The notes: a model not told the origin generated them from the sequence alone. DNA of 58,997 bases from Lachnospiraceae bacterium (GCA_017994075.1 JAGOLM010000003.1:1-58997); one strand, 5' to 3'. Shown: positions 1-8,096, numbered from the stretch's first letter. Numbers and translations: made by a program.

Positions 1-1032
1 GGCGAGGACAGGAAGCATGGTAGCAACATATGGAATATTGTCTATAAAAGCTGATATTAAAACTGACATCCATATAACTATGGTATATAGCAGGAACATG
101 TTGTTGCCTCCTACAGAGACGATCCATTTAGCCAGATCATTTATTATGCCGATTTCTGTGATCCCGGCAATTACCACGAATAGTCCAGCCAAAAGCAGTA
201 TCGTATCATAATCAACAGCCTTGAGAGACTTTTTCATGGACGCAGTTCCCCTAGAGATGAAAATCTCCCATATGATAGTGATGATCCCACACACCATACA
301 TATAACACCATTGGTAATACTAGGTGTATTTGGTATAAATGAAGCGATTATCAGAAGAACTACATGCAGTATCATCATAAATGTAGGTACATAATCATTG
401 ACTTCGGTGCTTTCATCTGCATGAACAGGCTGCTTATCTTTTCTGAATAACCACATCATGATTGGAATAGTTGCCAGAGCACTTAGCTCTACCACGAAGA
501 ACATTCCTGGACGACCATGCATCCAAATAAAGTCATTAAAATTCATTTTAGCGTAAGCACCAAGCATAATAGATGTGGTGTCACCAACAAGAGTTGCAGC
601 ACCTTGCAGATTAGAGGAAACTGCAATAGATATTAGCATAGGAACAGGGGAGATCTTTAATTTCTTGCATATTGCCAGTCCCACCGGTGCGATCATAAGA
701 ACTGTGGCTACGTTGTCGATAAAAGCGGATACGATTCCTGCAAAAAGTGACATATAGATAGTGACCATCATGACATTTGGAGCCAGATCCAAGAGCCAGT
801 CAGCCATTTTTGCCGGCATTTTGGAATCAATGAAATAGTCTACTATAAGCATGGTTCCAAAGATCATCATGAGTACGTTCCAGTCCACAGAAGCTAGGAC
901 TTTCCCGACAGGAAGAATACCGAGGATCACAAAAATGATAGCAGTGATAAATGCTACATAAGGGCGTTTCTTGGGAAGACCTATCATTAATACATACATT
1001 ATGATAAACATTATAAGTGCTGCAATTTTCAT
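1..1032 (-). CDS. SLC13/ArsB-NhaD-type permease (partial)
   Basis: The minus strand is open from the ATG at 1032 to the left edge, giving 344 codons without a stop; the 3' end lies outside the window. The protein is almost wholly hydrophobic. It carries the duplicated signature of the ion-transporter superfamily: AFIDNVATVLMIAPV near residue 110 and AFIDNIPYVATMLPV near the truncated end, two pseudo-symmetric substrate/cation sites. Family members move dicarboxylates, arsenite or Na+ across the inner membrane; the substrate cannot be chosen from sequence. GGAG lies 8 bases before the start, behind a good sigma-A promoter with an overlapping inverted repeat, so the gene looks individually regulated. 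Confidence 0.85.
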   Translation of the reverse strand, partial: MKIAALIMFIIMYVLMIGLPKKRPYVAFITAIIFVILGILPVGKVLASVDWNVLMMIFGTMLIVDYFIDSKMPAKMADWLLDLAPNVMMVTIYMSLFAGIVSAFIDNVATVLMIAPVGLAICKKLKISPVPMLISIAVSSNLQGAATLVGDTTSIMLGAYAKMNFNDFIWMHGRPGMFFVVELSALATIPIMMWLFRKDKQPVHADESTEVNDYVPTFMMILHVVLLIIASFIPNTPSITNGVICMVCGIITIIWEIFISRGTASMKKSLKAVDYDTILLLAGLFVVIAGITEIGIINDLAKWIVSVGGNNMFLLYTIVIWMSVLISAFIDNIPYVATMLPVLA

Positions 1033-1065
1033 ATTTATTTCTCCATTATCTTTATATTTAATTAA

Positions 1066-1093
1066 ATTATAAGTCAATCAGAAATGCTGTCAA
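1066..1093 (-). promoter_or_regulatory. sigma-A promoter of the permease gene
   Basis: On the minus strand TTGACA (1093-1088) and TATAAT (1071-1066) are separated by 16 bases, both perfect hexamers, about 35 bases before the permease start. Confidence 0.75.
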
Positions 1094-1104
1094 CATATGT
1101 GACA
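1088..1104. promoter_or_regulatory. inverted repeat over the -35 box
   Basis: TGTCA and TGACA half-sites flank a CATATG centre with one inserted A, a near-palindrome of 17 bases. It covers the -35 hexamer of the permease promoter, the position expected of a repressor operator. The cognate regulator is not in the window. Confidence 0.4.
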
Positions 1105-1164
1105 ACATGTTTCATTGTTTGTATCACAAATAAAATGAATTTTTAAAAAGTGCATGATTCAAAG

Positions 1165-1198
1165 CGCTGCAACCCGCACTGGGAGCGGGATTACAGCG
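1165..1198. other. two-tier hairpin, GC-rich for the region
   Basis: CGCTG (1165-1169) pairs with CAGCG (1194-1198), and inside it CCCGC (1173-1177) pairs with GCGGG (1185-1189) around a 7-base loop. No T-run follows on either strand, so it is not an obvious terminator. It lies upstream of both the permease promoter and the small gene at 1321. Confidence 0.4.
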
Positions 1199-1320
1199 GA
1201 TACTTGGATTTAACCAATGGATGAAAAAATATCAGTACACAAGGGTGTTGCATTAATGAAATTGCATGATATCATACAGATATAGAGTAAAGTGATTCCC
1301 GAAGTAAGGAGGTATTTATC

Positions 1321-1467
1321 ATGAAAAAGAAAAATTTTAGGATTCAATTAAAACTTCACGATCGAATCAAGGATACCGCCGAAAAGGAAAGATTGAGAAT
1401 AGATCTGGCTCCGTCTATGACTGAATGGCATATTCGTGACCTGCGTATGATGAACGGATTTAGATAA
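1321..1467 (+). CDS. 48-residue basic orphan protein
   Basis: A short open frame begins at an ATG placed 7 bases after a near-perfect ribosome-binding site (AAGGAGG) and ends at TAA 1465-1467. The product is charged and mostly basic (KKK at the N-terminus, several K/R-E/D pairs), probably helical, with no hydrophobic segment or Cys. It ends LRMMNGFR. I do not recognise a family. It stands alone, with an intrinsic terminator about 115 bases downstream, so it would be a monocistronic message. The strong RBS is the main evidence that it is translated; conservation was not testable here. Confidence 0.5.
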   Translation: MKKKNFRIQLKLHDRIKDTAEKERLRIDLAPSMTEWHIRDLRMMNGFR

Positions 1468-1772
1468 TCAGCTATTTCGAGTATTTTTTAAGAGTTTCGG
1501 TGTAATTTCCGGATTGTAAGGTATCAATTTATCAATTGGTATTTTACTGGTATGATGTAGTTTTTAAATGAACCAAGATGATGACCCTGGTGGCTTTTGC
1601 ACCAGGGTCTTTCTACGTGGATATAATTTTCAGGATCGATCAGGTAAACTTATCAAATATATATATGCATATTGAATTATTTTTCTTTAGAAAATTCATA
1701 ATTAGTGTTAAAATAATTGTTATGTCTGTCTAGTGACAGAATTGGGAAAATAGGAAACAAGGGAAAAAGAAC
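1468..1772 (+). other. gene-free gap before the YitT gene
   Basis: This gap holds the intrinsic terminator at 1583-1613 and an AT-rich upstream region for the YitT gene. A small CTGTC-TAGT-GACAG hairpin lies at 1726-1739. I see no further gene in it. Confidence 0.5.
1583..1613 (+). terminator. intrinsic terminator
   Basis: A perfect 10-bp stem, GACCCTGGTG (1583-1592) with CACCAGGGTC (1600-1609), with a 7-base loop, is followed by TTTC. It closes the transcript of the small gene upstream. Confidence 0.8.
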
Positions 1773-2666
1773 ATGAAACAGAAAATCAGTATTATGTACT
1801 ACGAGAACAATAAATTTAGATGGTTTCTTAAACTGCTGGTAATGACTATTGCCAGTGTTTTTTACGGAGTGGGTATAGCTTGTTTTATTGACGCTAATAA
1901 TATGGCTACCGGCGGAATGTCAGGTATTTCTATTATATTAAATCGTGTTATACCTATTCAGACAGGTACATGGTATCTGATACTTAACATCCCGATAGTT
2001 ATATATGGATTTATGAAGTTTGGCAAAGAGCTTATGTTTTCCACTTTTTATTGCATTATAACCACGACAATATTTACAAATCTAAGTGCGGACTATATTG
2101 GAAGACTCACAGATGACAGAATGTTGGCATGCATTGTAGGAGGAGCTATTGTCGGCGCAGCCATGGGTTTTATATTTAGAGTAGGTGCCACAACAGGTGG
2201 ATCTGATATTATCAGCAAGGCTCTTAGAAATAAGTATCAGCATATTAGAACCGGGGTTATTTTTGCGGCAATGGATACTTTGGTTGTGCTATTTTCGGGA
2301 TTTATTTTTAACGAAATGGAAGCTATGCTCTACGGACTAATATCTGCCATTGTTACATCATGGGTATTTGATATAGTTTTGTATCATAGAGATGGTGGAA
2401 AACTTCTCTATATAATTAGTGATAATGGAACTGATATTACCAAGAGATTCTTGTTGGAATTGGACGTGGGAGTTACCAACTTATATGGTAAGGGTGCTTT
2501 TTCCGGCAAGGAAAAGGAAGTTGTTATGGTAGTTATCAAAAAGGTAAGCGTACCCAAGGCCGAGGCCATTATAAGAGAAGAGGACCCGGATGCATTTACG
2601 ATCATTTCAGATGCATCAGAGATATATGGTCTAGGTTACAAGGACATTTTCTCTGAAAAATTGTAG
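1773..2666 (+). CDS. YitT family membrane protein
   Basis: This 297-residue protein belongs to the YitT/DUF161 family of bacterial membrane proteins of unknown function. Several hydrophobic segments occupy residues about 15-205, with the family motif ATGGMSGISI after the first. The soluble tail (about 215-290) matches the DUF2179 domain, with DPDAFTIISDASEIYGLGY near the end. Length is typical. The ATG follows a purine-rich AAGGGAAAAAG stretch rather than a strong SD. It is transcribed alone, with an imperfect terminator hairpin after its stop. Physiological role is not established for the family. Confidence 0.9.
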   Translation: MKQKISIMYYENNKFRWFLKLLVMTIASVFYGVGIACFIDANNMATGGMSGISIILNRVIPIQTGTWYLILNIPIVIYGFMKFGKELMFSTFYCIITTTIFTNLSADYIGRLTDDRMLACIVGGAIVGAAMGFIFRVGATTGGSDIISKALRNKYQHIRTGVIFAAMDTLVVLFSGFIFNEMEAMLYGLISAIVTSWVFDIVLYHRDGGKLLYIISDNGTDITKRFLLELDVGVTNLYGKGAFSGKEKEVVMVVIKKVSVPKAEAIIREEDPDAFTIISDASEIYGLGYKDIFSEKL

Positions 2667-2701
2667 GAATTAATTTTAAATTATATATTTGATAAAAATA
2701 A

Positions 2702-2755
2702 GTCGTAATTCTGCAGAAATGAAATTCTTTATAAACTGCGGTTTTACGGCTTTTT
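2702..2755 (+). terminator. imperfect intrinsic terminator
   Basis: Bases 2702-2716 pair with 2736-2750 (15-bp stem with wobbles and two or three mismatches), followed by TTTTT. It sits 35 bases after the YitT stop. Confidence 0.55.
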
Positions 2756-2810
2756 CATGGCCAAAATTTCATAGGATTTTACAAAAAATTAAAAAAATTC
2801 AAAAAAAGAC

Positions 2811-2838
2811 TTAAGATTTTTTCTTCAATTCCGATAAA
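2811..2838 (+). promoter_or_regulatory. sigma-28 (SigD) flagellar promoter
   Basis: TAAG at 2812-2815 and CCGATAAA at 2831-2838 are 15 bases apart, close to the SigD consensus TAAA-N15-CCGATAT. It is 115 bases before the flagellin start, as expected for a late flagellar gene. Confidence 0.8.
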
Positions 2839-2854
2839 GAAAGTGTAAGGATGA

Positions 2855-2900
2855 TCTTCCCAAACGGATTTAGGAAGAAGGAAACAAGGAAAGGATTTCC
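2855..2900 (+). promoter_or_regulatory. two GGA-loop hairpins in the flagellin leader (possible CsrA sites)
   Basis: TCTTCC (2855-2860) pairs with GGAAGA (2873-2878) and exposes ACGGA in a 12-base loop. GGAAA (2888-2892) pairs with TTTCC (2896-2900) and leaves exactly GGA as loop. The leader holds about nine GGA motifs including the SD (2939-2943). CsrA recognises GGA in hairpin loops and represses flagellin (hag) translation in Bacillus; its action here is inferred. Confidence 0.5.
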
Positions 2901-2952
2901 CGTATCTTAAGTTATTATTTAATGTTTGGAATGATCATGGAGGAATTTAATT

Positions 2953-4779
2953 ATGGCAATGATAGTACAGCATAACATGCAGTCTATGAACTCTAGCAGG
3001 ATGTTGGGAGTTACAACCGCAGCCCAGGCAAAGTCAACAGAAAAGCTGTCATCAGGATATAAGATTAACAGAGCAGCCGATGACGCAGCCGGCCTTACAA
3101 TTTCTGAAAAAATGAGAAAACAGATCAGAGGTCTTACACAGGCTTCTACCAATGCACAGGATGGTGTATCTTCCGTACAGACAGCTGAGGGAGCTCTAAC
3201 AGAGGTTCACTCAATGTTACAGAGAATGGAAGAGCTATCAACTCAGGCATCTAACGGAACCAATTCAAAGGGTGACCGTAATGCAATCCAGTCAGAAATC
3301 ACACAGCTTACAACAGAAATTGATCGTGTATCAGAGACGACCAAGTTCAATGAGACATATTTATTAAAGGGCGACAATTCAGTTCCTCAGAAGAGCATAT
3401 ATTTAAAAGCTCATGATGCAGGTATTAAGGGTCAGCTTACAGATAACGGCGATGGAACAGCAAAGTTCACAATGGATAAGCTCGAAGTCGGCGACAAGGC
3501 TATGATCGGTGGAAAGAACTACACAATTGCAGGATCAGCCGCAGAAGTTACTGGCAAGGTATCATCAGCCATGGGCGGAAATGGTATTACATATACACCG
3601 GCAGCCGGTGATGCGCTTACTGTAAATGGTGTTAAATATACTTATTATGCTGCAGGTACAAACAGCAATTCCGTAGCATTTACAGCAGGATTCTATACAA
3701 TGAATCCTACAGCTACTCAGGAAACAGCAGGTTCATCCGCAGCAGATCTGATCAAATCAGGTGCAGATGTTACTGCTAATGGCAAGGCTTTTCATGTACT
3801 TAATGACGCCAATGATTCTACAGATTCGACTAAGCCTGGATATGGAATCGATGATAATGATACATCGATCATTACTGCTTCTAAGGCATATCAGTTGGCA
3901 GAGGCAGAACTTCTCAAGGCTAACTCAATTGGTGATACAGAAAGCAATGCATTAGTTGGTTCTACAATAGTTACCACCGCTAAGATCGATACTGTTGCAA
4001 ATGCACAGGCCCTGGTACCGGGTTCTCCTGCAGATGGTGATACTCTTACAATATTTGATAAGGCAACCGGAACAGCACAGCAGCTAGTATATGGCAACTA
4101 TGATGGTGCAGGCGCATCATGGTGGGATACTACCAGTACAGATTTTGATCAACATCTGGCTGCAGCTAAGGTGGCAAATCCTACAACTCTTATTACAGCA
4201 GGAAAGATTGTTCGTTCAGCAACAGGCACAATTGAGGCAGAAGCAGCAGCATCAGCAACACCTGCAACTTATGATCCTGCTTTAGTAGCAACTCATAAGA
4301 ATTCTGATCCTACAAATGCACAGAACCTGAATGTGTTCAACATTGCAGTTGCTAAAACCAAGGTTCCGGAGACACTTTCATTTAACCTTCACGTAGGCGC
4401 TGATGGTGACATGGCTAATAAGATCAATATATCTATTGATGCTATGAATGCTAACTATCTCGGAATATTTGGTTTGGATGTATCAGATGACACTGGTATG
4501 AATGCAACATATGCAATTGATGCCATCGGTGATGCTATTGGTAAGGTTTCTTCTCAGAGATCTGCACTTGGTGCTATCCAGAACCGTCTTGAGCATACAA
4601 TTGCCAACCTTGATAACATCGTTGAGAATACAACAGCAGCTGAGTCTCGTATCCGTGATACTGATATGGCTTCAGAAATGGTTCAGTACTCCAAGAATAA
4701 CATACTTGCTCAGGCAGGCCAGTCAATGCTTGCTCAGGCGAACCAGGCTACACAGGGAGTTCTTTCACTTCTGAAATAA
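2953..4779 (+). CDS. flagellin
   Basis: Main filament protein, secreted through the flagellar export apparatus. The 608-residue product has a conserved D0/D1 N-terminus (about 1-140, including SSGYKINRAADDAAGL) and a conserved C-terminus (about 510-608, including AESRIRDTDMASEM and a final LSLLK). The central part of about 370 residues is Ala/Thr/Gly/Asp-rich and hypervariable, forming surface domains. That makes it more than twice the length of a minimal flagellin. The ATG follows GGAGG by 9 bases. Expression is set by a sigma-28 promoter and, by inference, by CsrA-type leader hairpins. No other flagellar structural gene is adjacent. A downstream terminator indicates a monocistronic message. 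Confidence 0.96.
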   Translation: MAMIVQHNMQSMNSSRMLGVTTAAQAKSTEKLSSGYKINRAADDAAGLTISEKMRKQIRGLTQASTNAQDGVSSVQTAEGALTEVHSMLQRMEELSTQASNGTNSKGDRNAIQSEITQLTTEIDRVSETTKFNETYLLKGDNSVPQKSIYLKAHDAGIKGQLTDNGDGTAKFTMDKLEVGDKAMIGGKNYTIAGSAAEVTGKVSSAMGGNGITYTPAAGDALTVNGVKYTYYAAGTNSNSVAFTAGFYTMNPTATQETAGSSAADLIKSGADVTANGKAFHVLNDANDSTDSTKPGYGIDDNDTSIITASKAYQLAEAELLKANSIGDTESNALVGSTIVTTAKIDTVANAQALVPGSPADGDTLTIFDKATGTAQQLVYGNYDGAGASWWDTTSTDFDQHLAAAKVANPTTLITAGKIVRSATGTIEAEAAASATPATYDPALVATHKNSDPTNAQNLNVFNIAVAKTKVPETLSFNLHVGADGDMANKINISIDAMNANYLGIFGLDVSDDTGMNATYAIDAIGDAIGKVSSQRSALGAIQNRLEHTIANLDNIVENTTAAESRIRDTDMASEMVQYSKNNILAQAGQSMLAQANQATQGVLSLLK

Positions 4780-4861
4780 TTATAAGTAAATAGCTGTCAT
4801 ATATAATTAAATTGAGATTAAATATCTTGAAAAGTATATATAATCTTTTAATATGATCTAG

Positions 4862-4882
4862 ATCGTGACAGGGAGTCACGAT
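4862..4882 (+). other. perfect 8-bp hairpin with AGGGA loop in flagellin 3' UTR
   Basis: ATCGTGAC (4862-4869) pairs perfectly with GTCACGAT (4875-4882); the five-base loop is AGGGA, which contains a GGA. No T-run follows, and the real terminator comes 28 bases later. It could be a processing or stability element, or a CsrA-type binding loop. Confidence 0.55.
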
Positions 4883-4909
4883 TCATTCAAACATTATAGA
4901 AATATATTA

Positions 4910-4938
4910 GAGTCTCTCCTTATGGAGAGGCTCTTTTT
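4910..4938 (+). terminator. flagellin terminator
   Basis: GAGTCTCTCC (4910-4919) pairs with GGAGAGGCTC (4924-4933) with one wobble, 4-base loop, followed by TTTTT. Confidence 0.85.
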
Positions 4939-5051
4939 GTGTATAATTATACGTGGATTTCATTATCAGAAGTGAGAGGGAAGCCTACGTCATTGGTCTC
5001 TGAATATAAATAAAATTTTTTATTAAGAAAAAATAAAATTTTCAATATTTG

Positions 5052-5080
5052 TGTTTATTTCTAATCGGATTTGGTATACT
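5052..5080 (+). promoter_or_regulatory. extended -10 promoter for superoxide reductase
   Basis: TGGTATACT (5072-5080 region) gives an extended -10. The -35 candidate TGTTTA, 17 bases upstream, is weak. It lies about 110 bases before the gene start. Confidence 0.45.
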
Positions 5081-5187
5081 AAGCTTTATCTGGAGAAGAT
5101 GATCATGATAGTTGGATTTGACTTATCAAGATTTTGCTCTGGAGGGGAAAACAATAATAATGTCACATGCAAAAAGGAGGAAATGAA

Positions 5188-5562
5188 ATGAAATTTTTAC
5201 AGTGTAAGTTGTGTAAAAAGGTTACCGTTCTTTTCAATGACACAGGTGTGCCTACAGTGTGCTGTGGAGAGAATATGTCAGAGCTCGTACCGGGATCAGT
5301 TGATGCTGCTACAGAGAAGCATGTTCCGGTAGTGACTAATGATGGTAATAAGTATCACGTTGAGGTTGGATCTGTTCTACATCCTATGATGGAAGAACAT
5401 TATATTATGTTTATTGTCTTAGAGACAGAACATGGGTATCAGATGAAGAATCTTAAACCTGGTGAATCTCCTGTAGCTGATTTCGTATTGGCTGATGGCG
5501 AGAAGGCTGTTGCAGTATATGAGTACTGTAATCTGCACGGACTCTGGAAAACAGAGATCTAA
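5188..5562 (+). CDS. dfx: desulfoferrodoxin-type superoxide reductase
   Basis: Reduces superoxide to hydrogen peroxide in the cytoplasm without releasing oxygen, the usual anaerobe alternative to superoxide dismutase. The 124-residue protein has the N-terminal rubredoxin-like centre I ligands C6, C9, C25 and C26. The catalytic centre II ligands are H45 (in EKH), H65, H71, C114 and H117, so it is the two-iron class. I start at 5188 because AAAAAGGAGG ends 7 bases before it; an upstream in-frame ATG at 5167 would place the SD inside the gene. Rubrerythrin follows 49 bases downstream, giving a superoxide-then-peroxide detoxification pair. Confidence 0.95.
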   Translation: MKFLQCKLCKKVTVLFNDTGVPTVCCGENMSELVPGSVDAATEKHVPVVTNDGNKYHVEVGSVLHPMMEEHYIMFIVLETEHGYQMKNLKPGESPVADFVLADGEKAVAVYEYCNLHGLWKTEI

Positions 5563-5611
5563 TACTAAGCACCGGGAAATAAGACAGTTATATGGCTAGA
5601 AAGAGGAAATT

Positions 5612-6151
5612 ATGGCTAATAAATACGCAGGAACACAGACAGAAAAGAACTTACAGACAGCATTCGCTGGTGAATCACAGGCCAGAAATAAATATACATA
5701 TTTTGCTTCAACAGCAAAAAAAGAAGGCTATGAGCAGATTTCTGCTATGTTCATAAAGACCGCAGAAAATGAAAAAGAGCATGCTAAGCTTTGGTTCAAA
5801 GAATTGGACGGAATTGGCGATACTGCTACAAACCTTGGAGTTGCAGCTGCTGGTGAGAACTATGAGTGGACAGATATGTATGCTGGATTTGCTAAAACAG
5901 CTGACGAAGAAGGATTCCATGACCTTGCAGTGAAATTCCGTGGCGTAGCTGCTGTTGAGAAGCATCACGAGGAACGTTATCGTGCACTTCTTAAAAATGT
6001 CGAAGCCCAGGAAGTATTCAAGAAGAGTGAAGTTAAGGTTTGGGAATGCAGAAACTGTGGTCATATCGTAGTTGGAACAGAAGCTCCTGCAGTATGTCCT
6101 GTTTGCAATCATCCTCAGGCTTATTTTGAGGTTCATGCAGAGAACTATTAA
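5612..6151 (+). CDS. rubrerythrin
   Basis: Non-heme iron peroxidase that reduces hydrogen peroxide in anaerobes. Residues 1-140 form the ferritin-like four-helix domain with the duplicated di-iron ligands (GESQAR, ENEKEHA near 50-56, and VEKHHEERY near 115). Residues about 145-179 are a rubredoxin domain with two Cys pairs (CRNC and CPVC). The 179-residue length is standard. RBS AGAGGA lies before the ATG. It probably acts on the peroxide made by the upstream superoxide reductase. A strong bidirectional terminator follows. Confidence 0.96.
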   Translation: MANKYAGTQTEKNLQTAFAGESQARNKYTYFASTAKKEGYEQISAMFIKTAENEKEHAKLWFKELDGIGDTATNLGVAAAGENYEWTDMYAGFAKTADEEGFHDLAVKFRGVAAVEKHHEERYRALLKNVEAQEVFKKSEVKVWECRNCGHIVVGTEAPAVCPVCNHPQAYFEVHAENY

Positions 6152-6187
6152 TTCTAAATATTAGAATTAATATAAAAATGAAAAAAG

Positions 6188-6221
6188 GTATGCAAAATAT
6201 ATTTTTGCATACTTTTTTTTT
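6188..6221. terminator. bidirectional intrinsic terminator
   Basis: GTATGCAAAA (6188-6197) pairs perfectly with TTTTGCATAC (6203-6212), followed by nine T. On the other strand an A-run (6181-6186) gives the T-tract, so it can also end the convergent transporter gene, whose stop codon lies at the edge of its T-run. Confidence 0.9.
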
Positions 6222-7467
6222 AAGTGGGTTTAGTTAGAAAGCTTATTTGTTGAAGTGTATTCATGATGGCGGTACCGTGAGGAGCAGATTCCAGTGACAA
6301 TTGATTTAAACTATTTGTCTGAGCCGGAGTATTGATTAACCCAACAGCAAATAATGACAGACAATGTAAAGCTATTATTGCCGGTATTGCAAGTTGAAGT
6401 GAAATGGTACGGGAGAAAATAAAGAATACAATAGTGGATATCAGAAATCCTGGTAATATCAGAACTTTCGCACCATACTTATCAAATAGATGTCCTGAAA
6501 TCGGTGACACGATTCCATTGATCAGACCGCCAGGCAACATCATAAGACCGGCAGTGAAGGCAGTCAGACCTAAAGCTCCTTCTAGAAACATTGGAAGGAT
6601 AAGCATCATAGAGAAGTTGATCATATGCATTATGAAAATCAATATGGTTCCAAAGGTAAACATAGGATATTTAAATGGCTGCATATCCAGAATTGGATTC
6701 TCCATATGGGTCTGGCGAAATACAAAAGCAACTAATGCAATACATCCAATAATAATCGGAACACCCATGAGAAGGAATGATTTACCGATATTACTAACGC
6801 CGTAAATAAATCCTCCGAATCCGATTGTTGACAGGATAACAGAGCTGATATCAAGCTTACTTTTGGATATTTCAGTTACATTTTTTAAATATATATATCC
6901 AAGAAATAGTACGATTACTGAGAATGGAACAATACCTAAAAATAACCATCTCCAGTTAAATGACTGAACGATAAGTCCTGAAATGGTTGGACCAATGGCA
7001 GGTGCACAAAACATTACCAGGTTAAATATACCCAGAGCTTTACCTCGTTTTTCAACAGGATTTATAATTAAAAGAGTGTTGATTATATTAGGAATCAATA
7101 CACCTGTACCAACTGCCTGGATTAATCTGCCCAGCAATAAAATGGAAAAAGCAGGAGCTACTCCGGAGATGATGGTACCAATAATAAAAATACTTACTGA
7201 AGAGATATATAATTGTCTTGTTGTAAATGTTTTGATAAGAAAGGCGGAGATGGGAATGGAAATACCAATGATCAGCATGTAGCCTGTACTTAGCCATTGT
7301 ACTGTAGTAGCAGAGATTGAAAATTCCACCATTAGATTTTTTAAAGCCATGTTTAATACCGTTTCGCTGAGCATACAAAAAAATCCGGCTAATACCAATG
7401 CGATTGTAATCGGTACTACATTAAGTTCATTTTTGTTGTGTAAAATTTGTTCTGAGTGTTCTTTCAT
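6220..7467 (-). CDS. DHA2-type MFS drug transporter, C-terminus apparently lost
   Basis: Proton-coupled multidrug exporter of the EmrB/QacA/LmrB type. The N-terminal motifs are clear: about 14 hydrophobic segments are expected and about 12 seen, with motif A-like and motif C-like (GPTISGLIV) signatures. At 415 residues it is some 50-70 residues shorter than usual relatives. The conserved stretch HGTAIMNTLQQIS runs straight into an unrelated FLTKPT and a stop that abuts the rubrerythrin terminator, so the last one or two membrane helices are missing. It may be non-functional or minimal. It lies downstream of a marR gene, with two MarR-type palindromes at its promoter. Confidence 0.85.
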   Translation of the reverse strand: MKEHSEQILHNKNELNVVPITIALVLAGFFCMLSETVLNMALKNLMVEFSISATTVQWLSTGYMLIIGISIPISAFLIKTFTTRQLYISSVSIFIIGTIISGVAPAFSILLLGRLIQAVGTGVLIPNIINTLLIINPVEKRGKALGIFNLVMFCAPAIGPTISGLIVQSFNWRWLFLGIVPFSVIVLFLGYIYLKNVTEISKSKLDISSVILSTIGFGGFIYGVSNIGKSFLLMGVPIIIGCIALVAFVFRQTHMENPILDMQPFKYPMFTFGTILIFIMHMINFSMMLILPMFLEGALGLTAFTAGLMMLPGGLINGIVSPISGHLFDKYGAKVLILPGFLISTIVFFIFSRTISLQLAIPAIIALHCLSLFAVGLINTPAQTNSLNQLSLESAPHGTAIMNTLQQISFLTKPT

Positions 7468-7498
7468 ATTTTAGTCTCCATTTAATAGTGTTTAAAAA

Positions 7499-7540
7499 TT
7501 AGCATGCTAATAATTAGTATAACAATAATTAGCATGCTAA
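7499..7540. promoter_or_regulatory. paired MarR-type operators
   Basis: The perfect 12-bp palindrome TTAGCATGCTAA occurs at 7499-7510 and 7529-7540, centres 30 bp apart (about three helical turns). A candidate -10 for the transporter (TATACT on the minus strand, 7521-7516) sits between them. Placement between marR and its neighbouring exporter strongly suggests MarR repression. Confidence 0.75.
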
Positions 7541-7614
7541 TAGTAAGCCCAAAAAATAAATATGTCAAATAGTAAGTGACATATTTATAGAAATAGAAAA
7601 CTGTTTATTCTGTT

Positions 7615-7659
7615 TTAAAAAAATAAAAAATATGGCTGATGAAATTGTATTAGCCACAT
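7615..7659 (-). terminator. terminator overlapping the marR stop
   Basis: On the minus strand ATGTGGCT (7659-7652) pairs with AGCCATAT (7637-7630), followed by TTTTTTATTTTTTT. The marR stop codon (7652-7650) lies at the base of the loop. Confidence 0.75.
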
Positions 7660-8096
7660 TTTATATTTAAATTTGTTATATTAATATCTATTTTATCTAA
7701 AACATCAAGATAAATACTTAGATCTTCTTCCGAAATTCCATCCAGTAGATTTTTGAATATATCTTCAATATATGGAGATAATTTCTCCGTCTGATTCAAT
7801 CCTTTTTCCGTAATATGCACGGAATAAGAACGTCTATCTTCTTTACTTAAGTGTCTTTCAACAAGTGATTTTCGCTCTAATATGTCCAACATTCTTGTTA
7901 ATGTGGGTTGATCCTTTTTGACTTCTGCCGCCAGTAATTTCTGATTGATCTTATTATGCTTTGACAATATAAGCATGACTTGCCATTGTTCTGCTGTTAA
8001 ATCAAATTCTGCTAGTTTGGAGTTTAGATAATTAATCATTTTTTTGCATATCAGATTAGTGTAATTTCCGACATTCTTATCATAAGATCCAATCAT
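7650..8096 (-). CDS. MarR family transcriptional regulator
   Basis: A 148-residue winged-helix dimer of the MarR family. The DNA-binding core covers residues about 40-110: KINQKLLAAEVKKDQPTLTRMLDILERKSLV is its HTH, with the wing RHLSKEDRRSY. Such proteins repress exporters and release DNA on ligand binding. The gene lies directly upstream of the DHA2 exporter on the same strand. The intervening gap carries its own terminator and two identical 12-bp palindromes, so the exporter is probably a separate, MarR-repressed unit. SD AAAGGA lies before the ATG, and a consensus promoter lies at 8136-8164. Confidence 0.9.
   Translation of the reverse strand: MIGSYDKNVGNYTNLICKKMINYLNSKLAEFDLTAEQWQVMLILSKHNKINQKLLAAEVKKDQPTLTRMLDILERKSLVERHLSKEDRRSYSVHITEKGLNQTEKLSPYIEDIFKNLLDGISEEDLSIYLDVLDKIDINITNLNIKCG

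Larger units (their letters stand above)
4780..5187 (+). other. gap between flagellin and superoxide reductase
   Basis: This gap contains the flagellin 3' hairpin and terminator (4862-4938), an extended -10 promoter at 5052-5080, and an untranslated leader of about 100 bases for the superoxide reductase gene. I see no further gene. Confidence 0.6.

Noticed and set aside
5708..6136. 142-residue frame antisense to rubrerythrin
   Set aside because: Shadow of a well-supported gene; no SD or family.
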